64,000 nt of DNA, from the NCBI RefSeq assembly GCF_016802725.1, contig NC_052664.1, forward strand, positions 21,658,405 to 21,722,404, written 5' to 3'. This document shows, one piece after another, positions 1 through 12,659 of this stretch. Each line of letters begins with the position of its first letter. Within the stretch, counting starts at the first letter, position 1. Under the pieces are notes generated by a model that ran no database searches, was not told where the DNA came from, and worked only from the letters and a program-made list of their open reading frames with translations. This DNA comes from Solenopsis invicta. Lineage: Eukaryota > Arthropoda > Insecta > Hymenoptera > Formicidae. A program made the translations under genes and the position numbers.

Positions 1-1359
1 AATATTGAAAAGCACAAAAACGTATCAGAAATTAAATCTATAAATTCAACAAAAAGTATATCTGCACACAAGGAACATCCGGTATGCAAGGAAAGCACAT
101 CTGTCGTAAATAAAGATTTGGATATTCTGGAAGAAGGCGAAATTTTGGACAGTCCTAAGAAGAAAATTAGTTCTGCAAAAATCTCTAATGATGATAAAAT
201 AGAAGAAAATAATATAAAAATTATTCTAGTTGAAGATAAAAATAAAGTTGTTTCTGTGAATGCATCCAGACATGATAAATCAATACAATTTAAAAATTAT
301 GTAAATAGTACAAAACAATTAGAAATGGATAGTGATACAAAAGAAATTGAAGTAGTGTCGTGTCTTCCGCAAGAAAATTTGAAAGATTGTGAAAAAATAA
401 TTCAATCAACCTCTAGTAAATGTGTTGTGACTGCTGATGAAACACATAATTGTATTAAAGCTGAAGATACACTTAAATCACACATTAATGATAATTTAAC
501 GAATTCTACTACTCGAAATATTGGAACGCCTGAACAAGTACACGATAGTGATATTGATGGTAATAACAAAAATAACGCTGATGAAAAATCAGAGGATTTT
601 ATTACTGAAACTGCTATTAAAATAAAACAAGTGACTGATTCTAATATTGAAAGTGTTTCTCAAATTCAAGAGTTAGATCATCTTAGTATCGAAAGCACAA
701 AAAAAGAGGAAACGAGTATTCCTAATATTGAAAGTGCTGTTGAAGTCACAAAGGTGAATAATTTTAATAGTGATAATAGTATTCATAAAATTGACAGTGA
801 TAAATTAAGAACTTCTGTTTCTAAAGTTGTTACAAAAGTGGAGGCAGTACTTGATTGTGATATTGTAGAAAAAGATGAAAACCGAGCACCCTCCCCAATC
901 GAAAGCGAGACTTTTCATCAAACGTCAAATAAAAGTTGCGTCGAAGCTTTGTATCTCAATGATCATAATTATGTTCAGAGTTTTCCTGTTAATGCTTCTG
1001 ATCTCGATGCAAACCAGAAGCCATCTATGAGTTTAGAGTGCACTGAAGATGTTTCAGAAACAGCAGTGTCAAAGGAAACGAAAGTGGAAAAAATAATTAA
1101 TGTTCAATCGATTAGTGTTAAAAGAACAATGTCGTCTGTAGTGAAGAATAAAAAGGACCAACAGAGCAAAGGGATATTAATTTCGCATCGCCGAAAAGCC
1201 GTGATACTGAGTGACAGTAATGCGTCTATGACCGTCCTAATGAATACTAATGTAGCGAACACACCTTCTGTAATTAACAATTGTAACGACAACGATTCCA
1301 CTTTGAAGCCACGTGCCTGCAAGACATCGCGAGTATTTGCAAAGGCAACATGTAAATAA
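1..1359 (+). CDS. 3' end of an unrecognised acidic, low-complexity protein (partial)
   Basis: Frame 1 is open from the left edge of the window to a TAA ending at 1359, about 452 residues. The N-terminus lies outside the window and no acceptor site is needed inside it. The protein is rich in Asn, Ser, Thr, Lys, Asp and Glu. It contains an EEGEI motif near residue 44 of the visible part and a more basic end that includes the string RRKAVILSDSN. EEGEI-type motifs occur in several nuclear and RNA-processing proteins, but that alone does not assign a family. The sequence looks intrinsically disordered, with no membrane segment or cysteine pattern. It reads as the last, long exon of a larger gene. 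An AATAAA at 1391-1396 lies just after the stop and would serve as a poly(A) signal. I do not recognise the gene. That it is coding is supported by the long open frame in AT-rich DNA. Confidence 0.75.
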   Translation, partial: NIEKHKNVSEIKSINSTKSISAHKEHPVCKESTSVVNKDLDILEEGEILDSPKKKISSAKISNDDKIEENNIKIILVEDKNKVVSVNASRHDKSIQFKNYVNSTKQLEMDSDTKEIEVVSCLPQENLKDCEKIIQSTSSKCVVTADETHNCIKAEDTLKSHINDNLTNSTTRNIGTPEQVHDSDIDGNNKNNADEKSEDFITETAIKIKQVTDSNIESVSQIQELDHLSIESTKKEETSIPNIESAVEVTKVNNFNSDNSIHKIDSDKLRTSVSKVVTKVEAVLDCDIVEKDENRAPSPIESETFHQTSNKSCVEALYLNDHNYVQSFPVNASDLDANQKPSMSLECTEDVSETAVSKETKVEKIINVQSISVKRTMSSVVKNKKDQQSKGILISHRRKAVILSDSNASMTVLMNTNVANTPSVINNCNDNDSTLKPRACKTSRVFAKATCK

Positions 1360-2479
1360 TCACAATTCCTACGTTCATATAAGAAATGTTAATAAATCTG
1401 GATTCATATGTAAGATATGGAAAATAGTAATTAATTGTACAAAATAGTATAATTTTTAAATTTTGGTATTAAGCTTTAATCTTTCAAATATCATTATTTT
1501 TTACACAAAAATGCATGAAATAGTGGAAAATTAATTCAGAGATAGAACATAGATCAAATGGATGTATGGAAATATTTTTTCTGTTTTCTGTTCACTTCTC
1601 AAGATTCACTTACAAATCACGCAAAGAATTGACAATTAGCACATTGGAGTTACTTTCTCGAGTTTGACAAGGATCTGCCACATTATGTAATAAGAATAAT
1701 TTCGATCAAATTTCGATTAACATAATCGCTGACGAATTCAATCGGAACAGAGAAGTATTGCTTGCAGTAAAATTTATAATTGCTTTTAATCCAATCATCC
1801 TTTCCATGTCATATATGAAAAAGTTACTTTTATCTATGTTAATAGAATGAATTTTAGAACCTTATGTTGCAATAATATATTGCAATAAAATATTCAATTT
1901 ATTACTGATATTTATTTTTTCTTTTTTACTTTCAGATTAGCTGTCTTACTACTTTTTCATTTTTAATTCAATGATGCTTATTTTTTCTTTTCTATTCTTA
2001 AACATTGTATTCTCTTAAAGCTATTTCACTAATATTTGTTAAAATTTTTTGCAGTTATATTATTGTGATATACTTATTTTATGATTCCATATTCTTCTGT
2101 ACATTTATATATTAGTGTTTATTATCGTTTTTGCATATTATTAATGCAGTCATGTATCTATGCATATTATTTTTTATTCATCTCATCTCTTGTACTTTAG
2201 TTGAATTATTATTATTAATGATTTTATTACTCGACAAATTAATTGTTAATTAATGCGTCGATTATGGTATGCGAATTAATTTATAATCTACAGATAGACG
2301 CCAGCTAGGTATTCGTCGATACAATTTTTTTTTTTGCAAAGTATAAAATTTTATTGTTGGTTTGAGATAAAAAGTAACTACTATTAAGCATATTAAAATA
2401 ATCTACTGATATAAAAATATGATCTCGGAAGCAAAATCAACTAATTGTAGAATAGCGATCAAAACTAAACGTGCAAAGT
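1360..2479. other. 3' UTR and AT-rich intergenic DNA
   Basis: The first bases are the probable 3' UTR of the upstream gene, with AATAAA at 1391. The rest is AT-rich DNA with no open frame of interest and no repeat that I could define. Confidence 0.5.
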
Positions 2480-2960
2480 TAATCGGAGCTCAGTCGAAAT
2501 CGGCCTGAGCGACAAGGGCCATCCTACATCGATTAGTGCGGAAGAGAAGCGGCAGCGGCGGCGGCGTCGCGTATCGATCAGAAAATAGCCGGCGCGACGA
2601 CGCCGATACGCGCGCGTCGGCCGTTGACGTCACCGGGAAGCGAGGAAGCCGGGGGAGAGGAACGTCCGTGCTCCGCGCTTTCGCTTCAGAAGCAAACAGA
2701 GGACCACAGAGGACGTCGGGATGACCCGCGCCGTGGATGTCGTCGCCGTCGCGGCTGCCTATTAAACACGCCTTCCGACTCGCGACGCTCGCGAGCATGT
2801 GCTCGTAGACGCGGTGCCCCTTGCCGCCGGTCCTCCGCCTCCGACGACGAGAACGAGATCCGCGCTCAGTCGCGGCCGTCCGCGCCGCATTTGTTTCCGG
2901 CGATAATCGATCGGCGGCATTTTCATTACGAGTAATCCGTGACCAGGCTAACTGTCAAAG
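2480..2960 (+). promoter_or_regulatory. CpG-rich promoter / 5' UTR of the TMEM35-like gene
   Basis: Base composition changes sharply from AT-rich to GC- and CpG-rich at about 2480 and ends near the ATG at 2961. A perfect cAMP-response-element palindrome, TGACGTCA, sits at 2625-2632. Overlapping open frames on both strands here are by-products of the high GC content. The position directly before the first coding exon makes promoter plus 5' UTR the simplest reading. Confidence 0.6.
2625..2632. promoter_or_regulatory. CRE palindrome TGACGTCA
   Basis: An exact eight-base CREB/ATF site lies inside the CpG-rich block, 329 bases before the TMEM35-like start codon. The match is direct; binding is inference. 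Confidence 0.4.
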
Positions 2961-5900
2961 ATGTCCATAGTGCTCAAGTCGCTCTCACTGCTCCTCGGCA
3001 TATTCTTTATCTTCGTCGGCATCATGAAGCTGACGTCGCACATCAGTAAGGATCTGCACAAGGATCTGGTAAGCGAGCGAAGAGAATCGATCTTCTCCTT
3101 TACTTGTGCGACATTTACGTCTATTTTTATTAATACAGATTAACTTTAATCTCGGTTTAACTTGCTCTTTATCTTGTTTTAGTTTTAAGAATCAGGAAAG
3201 GATGAAGAGTGAGTTAAACTAAGATTTAAAGTTAATCTACACTGGACATTAATGAGACAATGTTCTGCGATTGTGTACATGAACGATAAATGGCGACGTT
3301 AGTGATTCAATAAACTATGAGATTTATTATCATTGCTAGTTGACGCTAGTCATCACTATTTTCTGTCAAACTTGGTTGTCTTCTTTGGCTGAAAAAATTC
3401 TACGACAAAATGTTCGAATTGGAATACTTGTTAACTTAAGTAGTTAAATGTTTCTACATATATCTAAGAAAAAATAAATATTTCTACGAAAAAAACTAAT
3501 AATTTTTACAAATTTATATTTTTAGTAGAACTTTGTAATTATTCATAGAAAATTTTTCATCAGAATAAGCTATTTAGAAATATGTAGAATGTACATTGAA
3601 GACTGGCATAATTTTACCGAGAAGTTTGTAGAAATTACACAACAAAAATACAAAAATTTAGAAAAATGTTCTAATTCTAGCATTTTCATGTAAATTTTTG
3701 TGGTATTAAATTTGTGTAGACTTTTTTGTAAAATTTTTTTTCACCAGGATATTGTTACAGTTAAAATTCCGATTAGGTTTTAGCAATGGCGAAAACGACG
3801 TTCATTTCTGTCAACTTAAATTAATTTTAATCTCAGTTTAATTTACTCTTTATTCTTCGAATTCCTAAAACGAGGAAAAGATAAAAAGTAGATCCGAGAT
3901 TAAAGTTAATTCATATTAGTAGAAATGGACGTGACAAGTTCTAACGAGATGTGAAGCTGATAAAGTTACCGCCGGCTGCGGTTTAATATTGGCGGTCGAA
4001 CTTGACGACTGATTCAATTTAACGTCGTTACGTTTAACAATGTTAATGTCATTATGTCGATATTGTTACGTTTAACGGTGTTGAGGTTGACGAACGATAA
4101 ATGATGATAAGTGATTTAATTGCTGAAAGCCTAGCATTGCATTTATAGTTAATGCATTATAATTGTTAATTACTATTATAACTCTTTTATAACTGCAAGT
4201 GTTGTACGCAAACACGTCATTTCGTCAACTTGGTATCAACAGTTAATCGACTGACAAGTTTAAGATTTCTTTTTGCATTTCAAATAGAATTGCTCGTCCG
4301 ATTTGTCAGTCGATTCATCCCCAAATATGTCGCAAAATACTCGATCCCAGCAAATTATTAACATTGTTATTAAATAATTTTTTTGTTATTTAACTAATTA
4401 ATAATTAAATAATAAAACATCATTTAACTGTGTCGAGCTGTTTAGCAGACTGACAGACTGGACGCCATTTGTCACGTATGCAGTCTGCTCATCTTATGTA
4501 AAGCATAGATATATATTTCGCGGACGTTCGACATCGGTGCCAAGGTGGATAGTCCGTGTATCCATCCGGTCTGTCACGGCCTGGCTTTGTTACGTAACAT
4601 TTGCGTACTCGAGCCGTCGGCCACCCTCGGTTTCCCACCGTTACATCGGTCGCACGCGCGCTCATGGCAACGGCGCGGCGTTTCCTCTTTGCCAGCCGAG
4701 TAGGCCTCCCGGTTGCCCATTTTCCCACGGTGCTCATTTCCGGATTGTTAACGCTCCAGAGATGAAAAACTCGACGACAAATACGTATGACACGCTTCGG
4801 TTGGCCGTACGTTTATCGGGTTAACGTTTGGGCGCACAACACCGATGGCTCTTGTGCTTCGGAAGAAGTGCGATGAAAGGCCGCGATTGATCCAACCAAT
4901 TATTAAACGATGTTCCACAGGTTGACACACGTCAAACGGCTCCTGGCTTTACATATTACACTGTCACGGTAGTCATTTCTTCAAAACAGTCAATGTAAGC
5001 AATAATTTTACGAAGGAATAGACATTTTAAGAATAATTTTGAAATTAAAAAAAAGAGAAAATCTTCATAATTGAGTGCAACGCTAGTAGCAATGAGGATT
5101 GCTAAATTAATGCGAGTACTTGAGAGAGCACTTGAAAATGACCAAAATATTATTTTAACAATTTTTTTTAAAGAAGCAGATTCTCAAAAAAAACACCAAG
5201 TTATATGTAATACAATTCAACAATGTACCTGTTATATAACACACTCGTTATATAACTGTTACATTGTCGAGTGAGAAATTACAACTAACATTTGTATTAG
5301 ATGTAATTTGGTATTTGTTGGTTGTCTTAGGTATATTTTGATCTATATGAAAGAATTTTTGGATATGTATAAATGTCTAAAAGAAAATGTTAAAGTTATA
5401 ATCTCGTGGGGAATGTATAAGCAATCCATTTGCAATCATGTTTTGGATAAAATACGAAAATTTTCTAATTATACAGTGAATTATATTGAATTATATTATT
5501 TCTGCTTTCATATTTATATTTACGCGTTATAGAATAGAATATTTATTCTCTTTAGCAATTTTATACCGAAGAAGGGGACTTGATTTACAGAAATTCTTAG
5601 CCGCTCATTCATCTATACCCTTTTTATCTAACGTCTACTTTAGAAAAACTAAAACAGAAGATCTAAAATAAAACTAACTAAATAACTAAACGAAAAAAAA
5701 TCGCACCTTTTACATTGCATTTATACACTTTAAATATTTATACGTTATATTATATTATATTATATATTATACATTTATATCTTTTATATATAACTTTATA
5801 CAACTATATATCTATGCTTTATATTTATGCTTTTTTCCAATATTATCCAGTCGACAAAAGTTTATACCAAAATAATAACACCAAAATTATATATCCTAGA

Positions 5901-8829
5901 AGTGTAAATTAAAGTACAAAATGTAAATGTAAATGTTAATAAAAATGATAAAATGTCAATAAAAACGACAAAGAACTCGTACAAATATCAATAAAAATCA
6001 TCTTGGAATGAATAATACAAACACGAAATAAAACACGAGCAAAAACAATACTTCGAGTTCTTTTTATTTTTAAAAATTTTTCTTTTGACGCACATACTGT
6101 CTCCTATATATAATCTTCTTTTTATCTTTTTCCGATAAATTTCGACATATTGATATTAAATTCTCTTATAGCCTTTATTTAAAATAGACGAAGGAAAAGG
6201 GAGTAAATCATGTAAGGAATGCGAGGTAGCGATGCCAAAAGCTTCAAGACCTTCAAAGCGTTCTCTTGCAAATCATGTTTTTTTGAATTTTGTGCACCTT
6301 TCTTTTGGAAAGCGGAAAATTGGAAACTCATTCTTAATAATTTTTTTTTTAATATCTTTAGGAATAACTGCATTGTGATTTACTCGTCGATTTTTTTTAA
6401 ATTTTATCAAAAGTTATCAGCAAAGTTACATGAAAAAATTGACTTTACATTATAATTAAAATTTAGAAATAGCTTATGCATAAAAAAAATATTAATAAAA
6501 ATGTAACCAATATGTTACTTATATGAGAAAAAAAACAAAAAAGAGATGATTCGTGTTATTGATAAAAAAAAGCAAGATAGTTTTGCCTTATGATTTTGAA
6601 ACTGTATTCTCCATTTTAATATCAATTAAGACCGACCGAACATTTAATTGTATCATAAAAATATTATTCAACTCACGTAATAACTATGGGAAGTTTTATT
6701 GGAAATTTATTCGAATTCAACATTGTGCGCTATTAGTTTCAATAGGTTTTTACGCGAGTCTAATATTATATTATTTCATAAGATTTTGCGAGTGTATCAG
6801 TCGCAACTGGGCCAAGAGTAAAAAAAAATGTAACTTTTTTGAAACTTTGATTGTAAGATGCGACGCAAATCGTGTCGCGTTGCTTGTTATAGGCGGTATA
6901 AAAATACACGGTAATGTACGCTCGATAACGTTTGCTGAGGTAGAATATAACGTTGCGCGATGTTAAAGATTAAACAGCCACGTGGAAACGCACAATGAAC
7001 ATTAGCATACTTTTATCGAATTTAAAGTATTTAAACATTCAATAAATTATTATTATTAAAGAAATATAAATTGTTTATTGTTAATTGTTGGTTATTTTTA
7101 TATTTCTCAAAAGCTAATATTCTATTTTTTGTACAATTCTTTAAGAAACTTTAGATTACTTTTTTGCAAAAGATTGCAGAAAGAAAAGAAATGGATAGGA
7201 TACGCTTTTGATCTATTTCTGTAATTTTTACTAAGGTATACATGTATCTATCTTTGTACTTTGAATGAAATATCATTGTTACGTACTTAATGTCACAACT
7301 TAATATAAAATTTTAATGTAAAGCACGGACCGTCGATGTGTCATTTCGCTATTTCAGTAACTCCGACATTGCCCAACGAAAGTGATATTAAGGTAAACAC
7401 CCGTGCAGATTGCTTGGTCAACCGCCAATAAGCTCGCTAACTTGCTAGCAAACGATATTTATATACTTTGCGTATTAGAACAAGTCAGGTTTTCTTCAAG
7501 TCCTCGAATTGTCTGGGGCTGCCAAAACGGGCCCTCGATTATTTCACCACTGTGTAAATAGTGTGCAGTAAAAGCAGCGTTCAACAGTAGTCACTTTAGA
7601 GATGAAATGTATTTTAATATGATCTAAAATATTTCTTTCTTTTCTTATCAACATTTCATTGTACATTACATTTGAGCTTGCAATTTTTTAACTGTTAATG
7701 TCAAATATCTTGATCCTCTATGCTTCAAATAAGAATTCCGTCGAGAGCTCACTTAAAATAAAGCGAATATAATTTGTCATTTGTTCACGTCCTTTGTTTA
7801 CAGCGTGATTCGTCAAAATATTAAAAATATTTTTTAATCAGTTACAAAATTTAATGATTACTTTTGATTTTTTTTTTTTAAGAGAAATTGATTAACAAAC
7901 AATATTTCGTAATTCATTTAATACTGGGCACATTTAAATATACAAGTCTTATTTTTTTATTTTCAACATTCACTGAAGGTCAACAGGATGTTTCGTTTTC
8001 TGTTTCAGAGGAAGGACTATGTTAAGTACGCAAAAGTATTTCCGCTCTCGAGAACACTTGACTTCAAGGTGCCCAGCAAGTGGTATCGAAGAGTCGTCGG
8101 CTCGCTTGAGATCATCTGCGGTCTCACCATGGCAATTATTCCAAGTCGTAGGTGCAAAAGATCAACCACCTTCTTTCGTTGTAATATCCTCCCTTCGCAA
8201 CCGCTCATTCTGCTGAAGAATTAATTTTCAATTCCGTAAAACTGCATCGTCAATCCCATCAGTTCTCGACACCATAGATTCTCTTATTGTAGATATTTGT
8301 TATCACATATATTTTGGTCTTTGCCAATTTTTAATTACATAGGTTCTTAATATCAAATGCTATTCTTTTAATAGATTTTGAAAAATTCAAATTCAACAGT
8401 CTTATTTTTGTGGATTTTTCACATTGACTTCTCTTGCGCTTATTATCTCACATAAATTCTTAGCTTTGATTGCTGCACCAAATTGCCATGTTTTATGAAC
8501 GGATAAACTGGTCCGTTGCAGTAATTATCTGTAAATTGCTTCCAGACAAAGTTAAGAACATATCGAACACAGTGCTGTGTCTCTTGATGCTATTGGCCGT
8601 GTACTCTCACTATATGGTCAATGACAAATTCGAGAGGATCGCCCCGGCACTGGTGAGTGATTATTGGCATTAATTATATACGCTTCGCGAACTGTAAATT
8701 GGAAAACGATTTCAGGTATTCTTCTTTATGCTGACGGGGCGACTGGTGATCGATTGGCAGCTTAAGCGGGAAGAGGCGAAATCGGTGTCGGCGAACGGTG
8801 TCGACGATAAAACTAAGAAGCAAGACTGA
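2961..8829 (+). CDS. TMEM35: TMEM35/NACHO-like transmembrane protein (4 coding exons)
   Basis: Coding exons are 2961-3068, 8009-8147, 8546-8652 and 8716-8829, giving 155 residues with all junctions GT/AG and in phase. Human TMEM35A (NACHO) is an ER chaperone that assists nicotinic acetylcholine receptor assembly. The family is related to DoxX membrane proteins. Matching features are a short N-terminal hydrophobic helix (residues 4-24) followed by KLT and a basic stretch, GSLEIICGLTMAII (67-80), a third helix around 92-107 followed by a DKFERIAPALVF segment that parallels a D-P-KR-ALVF stretch in vertebrates, a fourth helix around 119-130, and a Lys-rich cytosolic tail. Exon 2 could instead end at 8144, changing residues 82-83 only; the GTAGGT site after 8147 is the better donor. 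Intron 1 is 4.9 kb. AATAAA sites at 8970 and about 9046 follow the stop. Family assignment is strong; function in acetylcholine receptor assembly is inferred from vertebrates. Confidence 0.85.
3137..3238. repeat. Fold-back repeat, family A copy 1
   Basis: A left arm starting AGATTAACTTTAATCTCGG pairs with a right arm ending AGATTTAAAGTTAATCT around a short loop. The same arms recur at 3799-3932, 12876-12999 and 35677-35794, so this is a dispersed MITE-like family. Confidence 0.75.
3799..3932. repeat. Fold-back repeat, family A copy 2
   Basis: The arms TTAATTTTAATCTCAGTTTA and GAGATTAAAGTTAATTC match copy 1. The outer flanks, CGTTCATTTCTGT and AGTAGAAATGGACG, are also inverted, which extends the element beyond copy 1. 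Confidence 0.75.
4490..4930. promoter_or_regulatory. CpG-rich patch inside TMEM35-like intron 1
   Basis: This block is clearly richer in GC and CpG than the surrounding intron and opens short frames on both strands, none resembling a known protein. It could be an alternative promoter, an enhancer, or an older unmethylated segment. There is no direct evidence for transcription. Confidence 0.3.
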
Positions 8830-9837
8830 GCGGGATTACAGTTGGAAAACGTGTTGTCTGTTTTCATTTTAAACTACTTAATTCCGCGATTTTATTTCTG
8901 GGACACTAATTCTGTGAAAGATTAGTTAATTTATTTTAAACGTAGACTCGAGAGTCCCATTCTTCCAAAAATAAAACTTTTGTTTCAAGATACAGTTATT
9001 CAATATATTTCATTGGTTTTTTTTCTATATGAAGTTTCGATACACAATAAAAAAAACTATGTAATGTGTAGAAAGAAAGAAAACGATAATTTGGGATTTT
9101 GTGGATTAGACTTGTAAACAAATGCCTCTGGAAATGAAAGCAAGATGAGAAATATGTATAATTTACAGTGATCACTTTTAATGTAATTAGTGAATTTTTG
9201 TTGCACTCTATGTGTTACTCTGCGCACTATATTGCAATATAGTTTGCAGATAAAAAAACGAGCGTTGTTAAAGCACAAGATTTGTAATTAATGGAAGTAA
9301 AAAAAGAACATCCATTTTTAATCTTATGATGGAATATTTTTTATCGCCAATGCGAATCGGTGAATATGTGATGTGTATTTTTTTCGATAATTTAATGATA
9401 ATTAAAAATCTATATTTTAAAATTTGATTTTTAATAGTAATTATAGTCCAATAATTAGTAAGTATTGTTTCCGGTAATTGATGATAGTGGTTCGTCTCGC
9501 AATATCGGTCCATTAAGACACCATTGTATTAATGTCGATTGTCGCTGGCCATGATTAAAGAATTGATCTTCCTCTATATATATTACAGTTATTACAATGA
9601 TACAAAAATGACAAATCATCGTTATCAAATATAATTAATACATCAATGAAATTAATTTTGAAAATAAATCAGTTTGGTCAAGTTCTTTTAATTGATAGTT
9701 TTCTTTTAGTCCGTCAAGTCGTAATAATTATTATACGACATTATAAATGATATTATATATGGTGTCCCAAAATTAGTGAATACTATAGCAAGAAAGTTCT
9801 TGAAAAATTAAGTAAAATAATTATTTGTAGATTTTAA

Positions 9838-9952
9838 ATGTTCTTTTTAACTGAACTGACTAGTTCAGAATTTATCTTTCTTCTTTTAAAAGGAAAGAAA
9901 GAAGATAAACTCTGAACTAGTGTTTAGCCGATTCAGCCAAAAAGAACTTTAT
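9838..9952. repeat. Fold-back element with about 50-base arms
   Basis: GTTCTTTTTAACTGAACTGA on the left and TCAGCCAAAAAGAAC on the right are inverted. The inner arms, TAGTTCAGAATTTATCTTTC and GATAAACTCTGAACTA, pair around a centre near 9895. The start of a wider element may be GGTGTCCCAAAATTAG at 9761-9776, but no matching outer right end is clear. Confidence 0.65.
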
Positions 9953-10032
9953 TAAACCTTTTATTTCAAGCGGTAATTTTTAAGATATAGAAGTTTGAAA
10001 CACTAGCCAATCACTAACTGCTATTACTACTA

Positions 10033-10126
10033 TTACTATTACGTTTAGATTTATGGACTCATATGTGAGTCTATGAATGACGCGACTAGTAATATTAGTA
10101 ACAGTATGACAGCCGTCTAAACGTAA
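10033..10126. repeat. Small fold-back with ends ATTACGTTTAGA / TCTAAACGTAAT
   Basis: Inverted ends of 12 bases enclose an inner palindrome, GACTCATATGTGAGTC. The pattern is seen directly; its origin is unknown. Confidence 0.5.
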
Positions 10127-12140
10127 TCTCTGATTAATCAGCTAGTCTTTTGACTCATTTATTGATGATATAATCAAATTCGTTGATTATTGAATTTAAT
10201 GCTTGATGTCCATGAAACCGTGGTACTACAATTTAAACGAAGAAATTCAAAAACTATAAGAAAAAGATTAATCAGTTTTTAGCTATTATATCTAAAAAAT
10301 TATTGCTTGAAATAAAAAATTACAAATACTTATTTTACTTAATTTTTTTAGAACATTTTTACTATCTTGATTCACGAATTTCAGGATACCTTGAATATAA
10401 AACATTATACAATTGTAATATAAGCTACATGATATGAATAACATATAGGATATTACAGTATAAATAGTTAAACTAGAGACACTCTTTATTATATTAAACA
10501 ATTATGTATAATATATAAAGAATGATATATAATCATAGGAGGCTATAATATAATTGTTGACTAGCTGTAGTATAAACAGAGAAAGAGATTTAATCTGCTA
10601 TGCGTAATAATATAATCGACATTGATGCGACCAATCCTCAGTGAGTCATACTAGCTTAAACACGAGGTACTAACTGCCACTTGAATGAATGTGTTCTTAT
10701 ATGTACCGTGCGAGCGTGTGTGTATGGACATATAGAAAATGTTTCTTAGTAATTGAGATACATGTGCGCACTAGCTTTAATTTATTTCTTAAAACCTCTA
10801 CGTGCGAATAACGAGTGTGATCAAACAATTTGATAAATAAAAGCAAAATTGAAACTGTCAGGCAGATTGTCTTCTAATTACTATTTAATACCTATGACAG
10901 CGTTTTATATCCAATAATATTTAGATTTCAAGGCACAGCAATAATATATGCAATAAACAATAATTTGAAGTAGACCGTTTAAGTGTAATCACATAAATAG
11001 ATAAAGAAGCATTAACTATGGTCGAGACTGGATCATAATGCCTAATAATAATTTTATGTAAAAATCTTAAATACATTTTCAGTTTGTTATAAACTATGCA
11101 CTGAATGTTATCGGTTTTGAAATACAATCGTAAACTGAAGCTAGAAATAATATCAACAAATTAAATCGATTTTCAACTTAATAATGATGCTACAAACATC
11201 TTGAGAGCTTTAAATTTATTACAAAAAATATTATTTCAGCCAGAGTTCGAGCCTGGAACTCCCTTATTCCGTGACACAAGTGTACGGCGGAATTTATAAG
11301 GAATTGAAAATGCCTAAAAAAAAAAAAATATATATATATATAATAATATTAAAGTTTCGACCGTAATTAACGCTTCTATACTTATCTTGTATCAATATAT
11401 GGAATGTTTACGTATTTAAAATCTTCATAATTTTCATAAATTAAAATTCGCCTAGTTTAAAAAAGTTTTAGTTATATTTTTATTAAAAATAACATTTTTT
11501 AATTATATTTTAATAAAAGCATTATATTCTTTTTTCTATTGCATGTAATAGATAAAAATACATACACATTGTTTAAATATATAGAATATTGTCATTAAAT
11601 ATTATTTACATAAACTGTTTCTTCTATTTATATAAACAGTTTATATCTAATAACTATTAAAAATCGAAGAAAATATTCAAAATTTTTTTACTAGTTGGAT
11701 ACTTTGATATTTATTACCTCAATTAATGTTAAGTTTATAATAAAAAAATATATATATAAGATGTTAGATGTATGTACATATAATGTGAAATAAAAAAAAA
11801 CAACTTTGTTGCAAGTTTTTGTTTATCAATAATTATTAAATTCTAAAACTTATAAAAAAGCAATAATATTATTTCTCAAACATTTCTTTGTCATTTATTT
11901 TAAAGCAATCTTGTTCAAGATTTTCTATTTTCAAGATAATCGACTTATATATTATATTTTATTTAAGTGCTCAATTTTCGTTGTTTATTAACAAAATAAC
12001 AATAATTCCTCTAAAGAATGTTTCATTAATAATAACGTGAGTAAAAATCTAATTGTAGAAAACATTTTTGTTTCTTTCTACAGAGGTAGCAAGATGCTAC
12101 AACTTTTATCAAAAAGAATATTAATACTCTCTAAGTAAAT

Positions 12141-12358
12141 ATTAGATCTATGCATAAATTTGTACAGTTAAGTTTCGCTCAGTTCAAAGTCAGTATCATT
12201 CACTTGCTGCCTTCTAGTATCATTCACTTGCTACCAAAATATCGGTAAAAAGTTGTTGAAAATATTAGAAACTATTTTAAATAAATTATATTGTTGCAAC
12301 TTATTTTTACAAATATTTTAATTAATCAAAGTCTTGTGGATTTATGCATAGATCTAAT
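12141..12358. repeat. Inverted-repeat element with 19-base ends
   Basis: ATTAGATCTATGCATAAAT at 12141-12159 is perfectly inverted at 12340-12358. Inside, TAGTATCATTCACTTGCT occurs nearly twice in tandem around 12190-12235. It resembles a short non-autonomous DNA element. Confidence 0.6.
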
Positions 12359-12659
12359 GGTTTTAATAAATATTATGAAATTCTATACAGTAACACATCT
12401 ATCATCTTGAATAGTAACAGTTACAGTCTGGAAACACGATCTGTAACAATTCTATTTTCAATAAGTGCACTATATTCGAGGTTAATTTGACTAGCTAACT
12501 GTATATGCTTCTTTTATTAATCTTCTATTATCTATACTCAAGGTTGTAAAAGTTATGAAACATTAGTAAAATACCTTTTACTGGCCATTATACACGATAC
12601 AAGCGATAAGTTTAATGTAATTAATTACAAGATGCATGCTTTCTCTCCAATTTGTTCAT

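Larger units (their letters stand above)
3069..8008 (+). other. First intron of the TMEM35-like gene
   Basis: This 4.9 kb intron is mostly AT-rich and contains two fold-back repeats (3137-3238 and 3799-3932) and a CpG-rich patch at about 4490-4930. A 137-residue open frame at 6553-6966 (+) has no recognisable domain. A further patch of balanced composition lies at 7320-7560. No other gene is supported. Confidence 0.6.
8830..12659. other. AT-rich intergenic DNA with fold-backs
   Basis: The 3' UTR of the TMEM35-like gene occupies the first 150-250 bases. The remainder holds fold-back elements (9838-9952, 10033-10126 and 12141-12358) and A/T runs. Probable 3' UTR of Vta1 lies at the right, with a minus-strand AATAAA at 12513-12518. 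No further gene is seen. Confidence 0.5.

Noticed and set aside
2490..2935. Overlapping open frames on both strands in the CpG-rich promoter
   Set aside because: GC-rich DNA has few stops; no domain, and the block sits directly before the TMEM35-like ATG.
6553..6966. 137-codon open frame in the TMEM35-like intron
   Set aside because: No ATG-initiated start or family resemblance that I could support; low-complexity composition like the neighbouring intron.
7358..7392. Candidate 35-base exon between TTTCAG and GTAAAC in TMEM35-like intron 1
   Set aside because: It would introduce an immediate stop and is not needed; exon 1 joins exon 2 in phase. It could at most be a poison exon.
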